A DNA stretch of 64,000 bases, from positions 1-64,000 of the forward strand of contig RAYY01000021.1 in NCBI GenBank assembly GCA_003611875.1, written 5' to 3'. Source of the stretch: a bacterium D16-56. Lineage in GTDB: Bacteria > Bacillota > Clostridia > Lachnospirales > Lachnospiraceae. Every line of letters begins with the position of its first letter. Positions within the stretch are counted from its first letter, which is position 1. The translations under genes and the position numbers were made by a program. A model generated the notes under the pieces. That model saw only the letters and a program-made list of their open reading frames with translations. It had not been told where the DNA came from and ran no database searches. Positions 16,770 through 25,914 of the stretch are shown here, piece by piece.

Positions 16770-18129
16770 AATCAGGGCCATAGAGCCGGGTTCCATTGCA
16801 GAGGAGCTGGAGCTTGAGCCAGGAGATGTGCTTTTAGAAATCAACGGAAATCCGATTCAGGACGTTTTCGATTACAAATATTATGAGGACAGTGAAAATA
16901 TGGTTATGCTGGTTCAGAAAGCGGACGGAGAGCTGTGGGAGCTGGAGACTCTGCATGATTATGAGGATTTGGGAATTGTTTTTGAAAATGGTCTGATGAG
17001 TGATTATAAGTCCTGCTGCAATAAGTGTATTTTCTGTTTTATTGACCAGATGCCGCCGGGAATGCGAGAGACCCTTTATTTTAAGGATGACGATTCCAGA
17101 CTTTCCTTTCTGCAGGGGAATTATATTACGCTGACCAATATGAAGGAGGAGGATATTGAGCGGATTATCCGGTTTCACTTAGCGCCCATTAATATTTCCG
17201 TTCATACCACCAATCCTGAGCTGCGCTGCAGGATGCTTCACAACCGTTTCGCCGGGGATGCGTTAAAGAAGATGGATCTGCTTTTTCACGCCCAGGTGCC
17301 TATGAATGGGCAGATTGTGCTGTGCCGGGGATTTAACGACGGGGCAGAGCTGGAGCGGACGATTGATGATTTAAAGCAATATCTGCCATATATGGAAAGT
17401 GTATCTGTGGTGCCGGTAGGGCTTTCAAGGTTTCGGGACGGGTTAGAGCCATTGGAGCCCTTTGATCCACAGTCGGCAGAAGCTGCCCTGGAAATCATTG
17501 AGCGGTATCAGAGGGAGATCTATAAGGAATATGGGACTCACTTTGTTCATGCCAGCGATGAGTTTTATATTCTGGCTGGCAGGGAGCTTCCGGATGAGGA
17601 CCGATATGACGGATATCCGCAGCTTGAAAACGGGGTAGGGATGCTGCGGCTTTTGGACTGTGAGGTGACAAAGGCTCTGGCAGAGCTGGCAGAGGAGGAT
17701 GTGCCGGCAGAGTGTGAGACAATATCCATTGCCACGGGTCAGCTTGCCTATCCTTATTTGAAAAAGCAGGTGGAAAAGATTACCCGGCAATATTCGGAAA
17801 AAAAGGTTCATGTCTATGCTGTACGCAATGACTTTTTTGGGGAAATGATTACCGTGGCAGGGCTTTTGACCGGGCAGGATATTATGAAGCAGCTTGCAGG
17901 GAAAGAGCTGGGACAGCGGCTTTTGCTTCCGTGCTGTATGTTCCGCAGCGGAGAGGAAGTGTTTTTAGACGATATTACCCGTCAGCAGGTACAAAACACT
18001 TTACAAGTTCCGGTAAATATTGTAAAATCAGGCGGTCAGGATTTGGTGTACGGGATTTTGGGGCTGGAGGAGCCGGAAGAAGGTATGGAAGGATCCGGTT
18101 TTTATGAAGGGTATGAGCTTCGGGAGTAA
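16750..18129 (+). CDS. DUF512 family protein: PDZ plus radical-SAM-like Fe-S core
   Basis: 459 residues. N-terminal PDZ-like region (AIEPGSIAEELELEPGDVLLEING, about residues 10-35), then SCCNKCIFCFIDQMP near 88-101, a CxxC-type Fe-S cluster motif. The middle matches radical-SAM barrels, and DUF512 forms the C-terminus. The family is nearly universal in Clostridia next to der. Its substrate is unknown. The gap to der is 15 bases, so the two are co-transcribed. Confidence 0.9.
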   Translation: MERQGHKIRAIEPGSIAEELELEPGDVLLEINGNPIQDVFDYKYYEDSENMVMLVQKADGELWELETLHDYEDLGIVFENGLMSDYKSCCNKCIFCFIDQMPPGMRETLYFKDDDSRLSFLQGNYITLTNMKEEDIERIIRFHLAPINISVHTTNPELRCRMLHNRFAGDALKKMDLLFHAQVPMNGQIVLCRGFNDGAELERTIDDLKQYLPYMESVSVVPVGLSRFRDGLEPLEPFDPQSAEAALEIIERYQREIYKEYGTHFVHASDEFYILAGRELPDEDRYDGYPQLENGVGMLRLLDCEVTKALAELAEEDVPAECETISIATGQLAYPYLKKQVEKITRQYSEKKVHVYAVRNDFFGEMITVAGLLTGQDIMKQLAGKELGQRLLLPCCMFRSGEEVFLDDITRQQVQNTLQVPVNIVKSGGQDLVYGILGLEEPEEGMEGSGFYEGYELRE

Positions 18130-18144
18130 CGGAGGAGAATATGT

Positions 18145-19473
18145 ATGAGTAAACCAATTGTTGCGATTGTAGGACGTCCCAATGTAGGAAAATCCACCTT
18201 GTTCAATGCACTGGCAGGAGGGACTATTTCCATTGTGAAGGATACCCCCGGGGTCACCAGGGATCGGATTTATGCAGACTGTACCTGGCTGGATATGAAT
18301 TTTACCTTGATTGATACAGGAGGCATTGAGCCGGACAGCAAGGATATTATTTTATCCCAGATGAGGGAGCAGGCACAGATTGCCATTGATACGGCAGATG
18401 TGATCATCCTGATCGTGGATGTGCGGCAGGGGCTGGTGGATTCGGATTCCAAGGTGGCAGATATGCTGCGGCGGTCAAAGAAGCCTGTGATATTGGCTGT
18501 AAACAAGGTAGACAGCTTCCAGAAGTTCGGGAACGATGTGTATGAGTTTTATAACCTGGGGATTGGAGAACCCATACCAGTGTCTGCGGCGTCAAGGCTT
18601 GGCTTAGGAGAGCTTTTGGATCAGGTGGCCGGACATTTCCGGGCGGAACAGCTTGAGGAGGCAGAGGACGACCGTCCCAGAGTGGCGGTTGTAGGAAAGC
18701 CCAATGCAGGGAAATCCTCGATTATTAATAAGCTTATTGGAGCCAACCGGGTGATCGTATCCGATATTGCAGGAACTACACGGGATGCTGTGGACACGGA
18801 GGTGGTCCATGACGGAACGGAATACGTATTTATCGACACGGCAGGTCTTCGGAGAAAAAGCAAAATCAAGGAGGACCTGGAACGCTACAGCATTATCCGG
18901 ACCGTGTCAGCGGTGGAGCGGGCGGATGTGGTGGTGCTGGTCATTGACGCGGCGGAGGGCGTGACGGAGCAGGATGCAAAGATCGCCGGGATTGCCCATG
19001 ACCGGGGCAAGGGAATCATTATTGCCGTGAACAAATGGGATGCCGTCGAAAAGACGGACAAGACCATCTACGAATACACAAAGAAGATTAAGGACACCTT
19101 GTCCTTTATCCAGTATGCGGAGATGCTGTTTATCTCCGCTGTTACGGGCCAGCGTTTGCCGAAGCTGTTTGAGCTGATCGACGTGGTAAGGCAGAACCAG
19201 AATATGCGGGTCGCCACAGGCGTGCTCAATGAGATCATGGCAGAGGCAGTGGCGCTGCAGCAGCCGCCTTCGGATAAGGGCAAACGCCTGAAGCTGTTTT
19301 ACATGACCCAGGTGGCAGTGAAGCCTCCTACCTTTGTAGTTTTTGTCAATGATAAGGAGCTGATGCATTTCTCTTATGTGCGCTATCTGGAAAATAAGAT
19401 TCGGGACACTTTTGGATTTAAAGGGACTGCCCTTAAGTTTTTGATTCGGGAGCGGTCCGGAAAGGAGCAGTAA
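18145..19473 (+). CDS. der: Ribosome-associated GTPase Der (EngA)
   Basis: 442 residues with two tandem GTPase domains: GRPNVGKST near residue 9 and GKPNAGKSS near 183, each with its own DTGG/DTAG and NKVD/NKWD motifs. A C-terminal KH-like domain follows. It is essential for 50S subunit maturation. The stop overlaps the plsY start by one base (TAATG), indicating coupling. Confidence 0.97.
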   Translation: MSKPIVAIVGRPNVGKSTLFNALAGGTISIVKDTPGVTRDRIYADCTWLDMNFTLIDTGGIEPDSKDIILSQMREQAQIAIDTADVIILIVDVRQGLVDSDSKVADMLRRSKKPVILAVNKVDSFQKFGNDVYEFYNLGIGEPIPVSAASRLGLGELLDQVAGHFRAEQLEEAEDDRPRVAVVGKPNAGKSSIINKLIGANRVIVSDIAGTTRDAVDTEVVHDGTEYVFIDTAGLRRKSKIKEDLERYSIIRTVSAVERADVVVLVIDAAEGVTEQDAKIAGIAHDRGKGIIIAVNKWDAVEKTDKTIYEYTKKIKDTLSFIQYAEMLFISAVTGQRLPKLFELIDVVRQNQNMRVATGVLNEIMAEAVALQQPPSDKGKRLKLFYMTQVAVKPPTFVVFVNDKELMHFSYVRYLENKIRDTFGFKGTALKFLIRERSGKEQ

Positions 19474-20108
19474 TGGAGCGGGTTATTTGTCTTATAATTG
19501 GATATGTGTTTGGATTGTTTCAGACAGGCTATCTTTACAGCAAGGCCCACAATATGGATATCCGCAAGTACGGAAGCGGCAATTCGGGCAGTACCAACGT
19601 GCTGCGGGTTATGGGGAAAAAGGCTGCGCTCATTGTGTTTATCGGGGATGTATCGAAAATGATCCTGGCCTGTCTTCTGACTCGGTATCTGTATCGGGAA
19701 CAGCCGGGGATGATGTATGTGTATCTTCTCTATACAGGATTCGGGGTGGTTTTAGGACATAATTTCCCCTTTTATATGGGATTTAAAGGGGGAAAGGGGA
19801 TTGCAGCCTCAGCCGGGCTTTTCGCGGCCTTGGACTGGCGGATCATGGTGGTGTGCCTGGTGGTGTTTGTCCTTGTGGTGGCACTTACCCGCTATGTCTC
19901 CCTGGGGTCCATTCTGGTAATGCTTTTGTTTCTGGCCGGGATGCTGTTCTTTGGCATGAGAGGGGATTACGGAGTGGAGGAACAGGCGCTGCCGGAATTT
20001 TATGTCATGGCTTCGGTCATTACCATGATGGCTGTCTGGCGGCATCGAAGCAACATTAAAAGGCTTTTGTCCGGCACGGAGAACAAGCTGGGGGCAAAGA
20101 AGGCGTAG
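19473..20108 (+). CDS. plsY: Acyl-phosphate glycerol-3-phosphate acyltransferase PlsY
   Basis: 211 residues, multi-pass membrane protein. Signature loops: YGSGNSGSTNVLRV near 31-44 and FKGGKGIAAS near 104-113. It acylates glycerol-3-phosphate with acyl-phosphate to start phospholipid synthesis. It directly precedes gpsA, which makes its substrate. Confidence 0.95.
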   Translation: MERVICLIIGYVFGLFQTGYLYSKAHNMDIRKYGSGNSGSTNVLRVMGKKAALIVFIGDVSKMILACLLTRYLYREQPGMMYVYLLYTGFGVVLGHNFPFYMGFKGGKGIAASAGLFAALDWRIMVVCLVVFVLVVALTRYVSLGSILVMLLFLAGMLFFGMRGDYGVEEQALPEFYVMASVITMMAVWRHRSNIKRLLSGTENKLGAKKA

Positions 20109-20132
20109 GCGGCCGGAAAGGATGGGAAACAG

Positions 20133-21140
20133 ATGGCGCATATTGGAATAATCGGTTCAGGAAGCTGGGGAATCGCTCTGGCTTCCTTGCTGTATCATCA
20201 GGGTAATCAGATTACTGTCTGGTCAGCAATTGAAACAGAAATCCAGGAGCTGAACCGCACCCGGAGACTTGACACATTGCCGGGATTAAAGCTGCCGGAG
20301 GATATGAGCTTTACAGCAGATCTGGAAGAAGCCATGGAGGGAAAGGAGCTGTTGGTATTGGCAGTGCCCTCCATTTATGTGCGGCAGACGGCAGGCAGAA
20401 TGCGCAGCTTCTGCAGGGACGGACAGATTCTTGTCAATGTGGCAAAGGGAATTGAGGACGGAAGCCTGAAGACCCTTTCTGCGGTGATTGGGGAGGAGCT
20501 TCCCATGGCAGAAGCAGCCGTGCTGTCAGGGCCAAGCCATGCAGAGGAGGTAAGCCGCGGACTTCCGACTACTTGTGTGGTGGGAGCTTCCAGACGAGAA
20601 ACTGCAGAGCGGATCCAGGAATACTTTATGAGTCCGGTGTTCCGGGTGTATACCAGTCCGGATGTACTGGGCATTGAGGTTGGAGGAGCTCTCAAAAATG
20701 TGATTGCCCTGGCGGCAGGGATCGCTGACGGGCTGGGATACGGAGACAACACCAAGGCTGCCCTGATTACCAGAGGAATCTATGAAATCACCCGCCTGGG
20801 AATGGCCATGGGAGGAAGGCAGGAGACCTTTGGGGGTCTTTCGGGAATCGGAGACCTGATTGTGACCTGTGCCAGTATGCACAGCCGCAACCGCCGGGCA
20901 GGGATTCTGATTGGGAAGGGATATTCCATGAAGGAGGCCATGGACCAGGTACAGATGGTGGTAGAAGGCGTCTACTCTGCCAAGGCAGGGCTGGCGCTGG
21001 CCGAGAAATATCGGGTTTCCGCCCCCATTATCCAGGAGGTAAATCAGATCTTGTTCGAGGGAAAGCCTGCTCTGGCCGCAGTGAATGATTTGATGCTGCG
21101 GGATAAGACGAAAGAGAGCTCTGGGGTGGGCTGGGAGTGA
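20133..21140 (+). CDS. gpsA: Glycerol-3-phosphate dehydrogenase [NAD(P)+]
   Basis: 335 residues. N-terminal Rossmann motif GIIGSGSWGIALA, SGPSHAEEVSRGLPT near 130 and EVGGALKNVIALAAGIADGLGYG near 187-209 with the catalytic Lys. It reduces dihydroxyacetone phosphate to glycerol-3-phosphate for lipid synthesis. Last gene of the DUF512-der-plsY-gpsA operon. Confidence 0.97.
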   Translation: MAHIGIIGSGSWGIALASLLYHQGNQITVWSAIETEIQELNRTRRLDTLPGLKLPEDMSFTADLEEAMEGKELLVLAVPSIYVRQTAGRMRSFCRDGQILVNVAKGIEDGSLKTLSAVIGEELPMAEAAVLSGPSHAEEVSRGLPTTCVVGASRRETAERIQEYFMSPVFRVYTSPDVLGIEVGGALKNVIALAAGIADGLGYGDNTKAALITRGIYEITRLGMAMGGRQETFGGLSGIGDLIVTCASMHSRNRRAGILIGKGYSMKEAMDQVQMVVEGVYSAKAGLALAEKYRVSAPIIQEVNQILFEGKPALAAVNDLMLRDKTKESSGVGWE

Positions 21141-21535
21141 TACATGGATACTTCTTTTATGGAATAAGCCTGCAGATGCATCGTCAGCAGTTACGGATTT
21201 TGCGGAAGCAATCAGCAGGGATGTTTAGGATGCTGTGCATGCCGGCCGGTCTGCTGCGCCATTTCGCTTTCGTTTGAATCGTTCCGTTTGAATATTTCTG
21301 CATTAAAGTTCTTGACAATGGATTTTTATGCGATTATAATGTTTTTCAGCTTAGAGGGATAAGTTCTATAATATTAATGGAATCTGCTTTCCCAACAGGC
21401 TGACGCGTAAGCGCCGGAATGCGTGTTGTTCTCCGTTAAAGCGCCGGACAGTATACATATTTTTATGCATATGATGTATATCTGTATCAAGCAAGAGCGG
21501 AGAAAATACGAACAACGAAGAGGAGGAACAAAATT
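21141..21535 (+). other. 395-base leader region upstream of livK
   Basis: No gene. It holds the livK promoter (21312-21340) and a long leader of about 190 bases. The leader contains a 10-bp direct repeat AAGCGCCGGA at 21409 and 21439 and a TATACAT/ATGTATA inverted repeat near 21451-21482. It may carry regulation by amino-acid state, but I recognise no named riboswitch. Confidence 0.5.
21312..21340 (+). promoter_or_regulatory. Consensus sigma-A promoter of livK
   Basis: TTGACA at 21312-21317, 17-bp spacer, TATAAT at 21335-21340: a perfect consensus promoter. Transcription would start near 21347. Confidence 0.85.
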
Positions 21536-22771
21536 ATGAGAAAGTTTGTTGGACTTGGACTGGCTGCAGCGCTGGCATTTTCACTGACTGCCTGCGGCGG
21601 CGGAGACTCTGCTGATTCCGGAAGCAAGGAGGCGGCTGCCGGTAATGATGCGGCTGCCGAGACAACCACGGCAGCAGGCAATGAGAGCAACGATGCAGCT
21701 TTGGCAGCAGAGGGCGGAGCATTTAAGATCGGTGTAATCGGACCTTTGACCGGACCGGCTGCGGCTTATGGCATTGCCGTACAGAACGGAGTGGATCTGG
21801 CGATTAAGGAAATTAATGCGGCAGGCGGTGTGAACGGCGCTGTTTTGGAGATGAACTCTCAGGATGACGAGCATGATCCGGAGAAATCCGTTAACGCCTA
21901 CAACACCTTAAAGGATTGGGAGATGCAGATGCTGGTAGGCGCGGTAACCTCCAAGCCCTGTATTGCGGTTGCAGCGGAATCTGCCAATGACAACCTGTTC
22001 CAGATTACCCCGTCTGGTTCTGCAGTAGAGTGTGCTGCTCCGGAAAATGTATTCCGTGTATGCTTTGCTGACCCGGCACAGGGTACGGCTTCTGCCCAAT
22101 ATATCGGTGAGCACAAGTTAGGAAGTAAGATTGCGATTATCTATGACAGCTCTACCGAGTATTCCTCCGGTATCCGTGAGTCTTTTGTGGCTGAGGCTGC
22201 AAATCAGGGATTGGAGATCGTAGCGGATGAGGCGTTTACCGCTGATACCAATACGGATTTTTCCGTACAGCTTGACAAGGCAAAGGATGCCGGTGCAGAT
22301 CTGGTATTTATGCCCATTTACTACCAGGAGGCTTCTGTGATCTTAAAGCAGGCCAGCGATAAGGAGTTTGCGCCGGTATTCTTTGGCGTGGATGGTATGG
22401 ACGGTATCTTGAGCGTTGAGAACTTTGATACCTCTCTGGCTGAAGGCGTTATGCTGCTGACACCGTTCTCCGCTACAGAGGAGGGCAGCAAGGCATTTAC
22501 CGACGCTTATATGGCTGCTTACGGCATTGAGCCGAACCAGTTTGCTGCAGATGCCTATGATGCGGTGTATGCCATCAAGGCTGCTGCTGAAGAAGCTGGG
22601 ATCAGCCCGGACATGGATGCATCTGCTATCTGTGACGCTATGAAAACTGCCATGACGGAGATTACCATTGACGGCCTGACCGGTGAGGGTATGACTTGGG
22701 ACGCAGCAGGCGAGACCGGGAAGGCTCCCAAGGCTGTGAAGATTGTAAACGGTGTGTACGAGATGCAGTAA
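21536..22771 (+). CDS. livK: Branched-chain amino-acid ABC transporter, substrate-binding lipoprotein
   Basis: 411 residues. Lipoprotein signal MRKFVGLGLAAALAFSLTAC with lipid-accepting Cys20, then an Ala/Glu/Thr-rich tether and the periplasmic-binding-protein type-I domain starting FKIGVIGPLTGPAAAYG. It captures Leu/Ile/Val or related amino acids outside the membrane. A terminator and a separate gene lie between it and the permease genes, so it can be made in excess of them. Confidence 0.92.
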   Translation: MRKFVGLGLAAALAFSLTACGGGDSADSGSKEAAAGNDAAAETTTAAGNESNDAALAAEGGAFKIGVIGPLTGPAAAYGIAVQNGVDLAIKEINAAGGVNGAVLEMNSQDDEHDPEKSVNAYNTLKDWEMQMLVGAVTSKPCIAVAAESANDNLFQITPSGSAVECAAPENVFRVCFADPAQGTASAQYIGEHKLGSKIAIIYDSSTEYSSGIRESFVAEAANQGLEIVADEAFTADTNTDFSVQLDKAKDAGADLVFMPIYYQEASVILKQASDKEFAPVFFGVDGMDGILSVENFDTSLAEGVMLLTPFSATEEGSKAFTDAYMAAYGIEPNQFAADAYDAVYAIKAAAEEAGISPDMDASAICDAMKTAMTEITIDGLTGEGMTWDAAGETGKAPKAVKIVNGVYEMQ

Positions 22772-22820
22772 GCTTTTACTGTTTTGATTATGCGAATAAT
22801 TATGTACAAGTAAGAACCTG

Positions 22821-22856
22821 ACAGGGGGTGTCCATGGGGCGCTCCCTGTTTGTTTC
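22821..22856 (+). terminator. Terminator after livK
   Basis: A 13-bp stem with several G-U pairs (22821-22833 with 22837-22849), a 3-base loop, then TTGTTT. Confidence 0.75.
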
Positions 22857-22873
22857 AAAAAATAAAAGTTTTG

Positions 22874-22902
22874 TTGGAAAAGTCTGGAACACCCTTTATA
22901 AT
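22874..22902 (+). promoter_or_regulatory. Promoter of the cell-wall-binding-repeat gene
   Basis: TTGGAA at 22874-22879, 17-bp spacer, TATAAT at 22897-22902. It gives the following gene independent expression inside the liv cluster. Confidence 0.7.
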
Positions 22903-22959
22903 AGGATCAGGAACAGACAAAACAAAAAATAATCAAATCTGTTAAAAGGGGGATATCTT

Positions 22960-23805
22960 ATGAGGAATAAGAAACTGTACAAAATGGCGGCAATGGCTGC
23001 CCTCACGGGAATCATGACAGCAGGCTTTAAAATGACCTCTCTGGCTGTGGGATGGCAGCAGGATTTGACCGGCCGGTGGTATGGCACCAACGAAGATAAC
23101 ACAGAGTGGTATAAGGATGGATGGCAGTGGATTGATGATGACAATGATGGTTATGATCAATGTTATTACTTTGACCCCAATGGGTATGTCCTGGTTAATA
23201 CCACCGCGCCGGACGGCAGCAGGGTAAATGAAGACGGCGCGTGGATCAGCAACGGATATGTCCAGAAGCGGCCTACAAAAGCTCATAATATTAAAGCGGC
23301 GGATATTGATACAGATTTTGCCGATGAGACCTATAACGAATGGGGCGTCAACAGGACAGCCATTGACATGGTCTGCCAGACGCGGGAGGAAAACGCCAAA
23401 TATGGTGAAGTATCTGTAACCTTTCCGTATGGGGCCGATTACACTGACTGCATTGCCGTAGCCTACCAAAACGGATTTCAAGTGATCTACAATGGGACAG
23501 GAGGCATATACCAAAGCCTGATCCTGGATAAGGGCCGCACGGATTTGGAGTGGAGCCTGCTGCTGAAATTTTATTTCCCCAACCATCAGGCTTACAAGGA
23601 CAGGGTCATGGATTCCCAGGAAAAGGAAGACCTGCTAAATGAATTAGGCTTTGATGTGGCAGGTTCCTTAGACAGTGTGAATTTTGTCTTTAAGGATAAT
23701 GACAGATTGTTAAGTATGGACTGGTATTGTACTGACCGGTTAGTCCTGATGGATGTATCAAGGCTTTTAGACAGCAGCAACCCTCGATATACAAAATATA
23801 AGTAG
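22960..23805 (+). CDS. Secreted protein with cell-wall/glucan-binding-type repeats
   Basis: 281 residues. Signal-peptide-like N-terminus of about 29 residues. Residues about 30-95 contain aromatic-glycine repeats (GRWYGTNEDNTEWYKDGW, YYFDPNGYVLVNT, VNEDGAWI), as in choline-/glucan-binding modules of Clostridia. The remaining 180 residues are a domain I do not recognise, without catalytic motif. Ribosome site AAAAGGGGG. It is out of place between livK and livH and has its own promoter, suggesting insertion. Confidence 0.75.
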   Translation: MRNKKLYKMAAMAALTGIMTAGFKMTSLAVGWQQDLTGRWYGTNEDNTEWYKDGWQWIDDDNDGYDQCYYFDPNGYVLVNTTAPDGSRVNEDGAWISNGYVQKRPTKAHNIKAADIDTDFADETYNEWGVNRTAIDMVCQTREENAKYGEVSVTFPYGADYTDCIAVAYQNGFQVIYNGTGGIYQSLILDKGRTDLEWSLLLKFYFPNHQAYKDRVMDSQEKEDLLNELGFDVAGSLDSVNFVFKDNDRLLSMDWYCTDRLVLMDVSRLLDSSNPRYTKYK

Positions 23806-23829
23806 GATGTCTGTTTTGCTCATTTTTAC

Positions 23830-23858
23830 TTGCGCATCCCACTTTCCTATGATATAAT
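23830..23858 (+). promoter_or_regulatory. Promoter of livHMGF
   Basis: TTGCGC at 23830-23835, 17-bp spacer, TATAAT at 23853-23858. Transcription would start near 23865, about 90 bases before livH. Confidence 0.7.
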
Positions 23859-23954
23859 TCGACTTAATGTTTTAATTGCCTGACGTGTTAAATTGTCAGA
23901 ATCCTGGCAGTTTCCCATTAACACAAAAAGAAAAAGGAAAAGGGGTAGGATTTC

Positions 23955-24836
23955 ATGAGTTTTCTTTCATATTTAATCAATGGAATCAGCCTGGGCAGTA
24001 TTTATGCCATCATTGCACTTGGCTACACAATGGTGTACGGAATTGCCAGGATGCTGAATTTTGCCCACGGGGACATTATTATGGTAGGAGGATTTGCCAT
24101 CTTTACCATTGTCAGCACCATGGGGCTTCCTCCGCTTCTGGGGATTCTTGTGGCTGTGGCCGTGTGCACGGTCTTAGGAGTAACCATTGAGCGGGTGGCT
24201 TACCGTCCCTTAAGGGGGGCATCCTCCCTGGCGGTTTTGATCACAGCCATCGGCGTCAGCTATCTTCTGCAGAATGTAGCGTTGCTGATTTTTGGCTCCA
24301 ATGCCCGTCAGTTTACTTCTGTGGTAACACTGCCTAACTTAAAGCTGGCGGACGGCGCCCTGACCATTTCCAGCGTTACCATTGTGACGATTGTTTCCTG
24401 TATTTTGATTATGATTGGCCTGACCTCTTTTATTAACAAAACCAAGATGGGACAGGCTATGCTTGCCGTGTCTGAGGACAATGGCGCAGCCACGCTAATG
24501 GGAATCGACGTAAACCGGACCATTGCCATTACCTTTGCCATCGGCTCTGCCTTGGCGGCTGTGGCAGGGGCGCTTTTGTGCTCCACCTATCCCTCATTAA
24601 CACCTTATACGGGATCCATGCCTGGAATCAAGGCGTTTGTGGCAGCAGTGTTCGGCGGAATCGGCTCGATTCCAGGGGCTTTGATCGGCGGTGTGCTCTT
24701 GGGTGTGATCGAGAATCTGTCGAAAGCATATATTTCTTCTCAGCTTTCGGATGCCATTGTTTTTTCCGTATTGATCCTTGTATTGCTGATACGGCCTACA
24801 GGGATTCTCGGCAGAAAGATCAATGAGAAAGTGTAG
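23955..24836 (+). CDS. livH: Branched-chain amino-acid ABC permease LivH
   Basis: 293 residues, about eight membrane helices. Family motifs: GSIYAIIALGYTMVYGIARMLNFAHGD at the start and a GSIPGALIGG coupling loop near 232. It forms the membrane channel with LivM. Confidence 0.95.
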   Translation: MSFLSYLINGISLGSIYAIIALGYTMVYGIARMLNFAHGDIIMVGGFAIFTIVSTMGLPPLLGILVAVAVCTVLGVTIERVAYRPLRGASSLAVLITAIGVSYLLQNVALLIFGSNARQFTSVVTLPNLKLADGALTISSVTIVTIVSCILIMIGLTSFINKTKMGQAMLAVSEDNGAATLMGIDVNRTIAITFAIGSALAAVAGALLCSTYPSLTPYTGSMPGIKAFVAAVFGGIGSIPGALIGGVLLGVIENLSKAYISSQLSDAIVFSVLILVLLIRPTGILGRKINEKV

Positions 24837-24845
24837 GTGGCCCTG

Positions 24846-25913
24846 ATGAATAAAAAGAAAGTACGAATGCAGAACGGCATCACATACGGGATTGTGGTTG
24901 GATGCTGGATTCTGGTGCAGATCATGGACAAGACAGGCCATATGACCAGCCTATTAAGGGGGATTCTGGTTCCGTTGTGCATGTATTCCATTTTGGCGAT
25001 TTCCCTGAATCTTACTGTGGGAATTCTAGGGGAGCTGAGCCTGGGACATGCAGGCTTTATGTGTGTGGGAGCGTTTTCCGGGGCTTTTTTTACGAAATGC
25101 ATGGAAAATGTCCTTCCAAACCTGCAGGTGCGTTTTTTCCTGGCAATCTTAATCGGTGCAGCCATGGCCGGGGTGTGCGGGATTCTTATTGGGATCCCGG
25201 TGCTGCGGCTCAAGGGAGATTATCTTGCCATTGTAACCCTGGCCTTTGGAGAGATTATTAAGAATCTGATTAATGTGATGTATATCGGGCTGGATCAGAA
25301 CGGATTTCATTTTTCCATTAAGGATACCATGTCTCTTGGAATGGACGAGACAGGGGTAGTTATTATTAAGGGAGCCCAGGGAATTACGGGTACTCCCAAA
25401 GCATCTACCTTTTTGATCGCAGTGGCGCTTCTTCTGATTACCTTGCTGATCGTGCTGAATTTGATTCATTCCCGGGCCGGAAGGGCTATTATGTCCATTC
25501 GTGACAACCGGATTGCAGCAGAATCCATTGGAATCAACATTACCAAATATAAGCTGATGGCTTTTTCCATTTCTGCTGCTTTGGCCGGGGTGGCCGGGGT
25601 ATTGTATGCCCATAATCTGTCTACACTGGCAGCCACACCGAAAAATTTCGGCTACAATATGTCTATTATGATTCTGGTGTTTGTTGTATTAGGAGGACTG
25701 GGAAATATCCGGGGTTCCATGATTGCGGCAGTGATTCTTACCCTGCTGCCGGAGCTTCTCCGCGGGTTAAATGATTACCGGATGCTGATCTATGCCATTG
25801 TGCTGATCGTGATGATGCTGTTTAATTCCAGCCCCAAGGCTATTGAGCTTCGTTCTGTGCTGATGGAGCGGTTTAAAAAGGGAAAAGAACCGGCTGCAAA
25901 GGAGGAAGCGTAG
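24846..25913 (+). CDS. livM: Branched-chain amino-acid ABC permease LivM
   Basis: 355 residues from ATG 24846; a GTG at 24837 abuts the livH stop but lacks a spaced ribosome site. Multi-pass membrane protein with LGELSLGHAGFM near 65 and GGLGNIRGSMIAAVIL near 280, as in LivM. It pairs with LivH. Confidence 0.94.
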   Translation: MNKKKVRMQNGITYGIVVGCWILVQIMDKTGHMTSLLRGILVPLCMYSILAISLNLTVGILGELSLGHAGFMCVGAFSGAFFTKCMENVLPNLQVRFFLAILIGAAMAGVCGILIGIPVLRLKGDYLAIVTLAFGEIIKNLINVMYIGLDQNGFHFSIKDTMSLGMDETGVVIIKGAQGITGTPKASTFLIAVALLLITLLIVLNLIHSRAGRAIMSIRDNRIAAESIGINITKYKLMAFSISAALAGVAGVLYAHNLSTLAATPKNFGYNMSIMILVFVVLGGLGNIRGSMIAAVILTLLPELLRGLNDYRMLIYAIVLIVMMLFNSSPKAIELRSVLMERFKKGKEPAAKEEA

Positions 25914-25914
25914 T

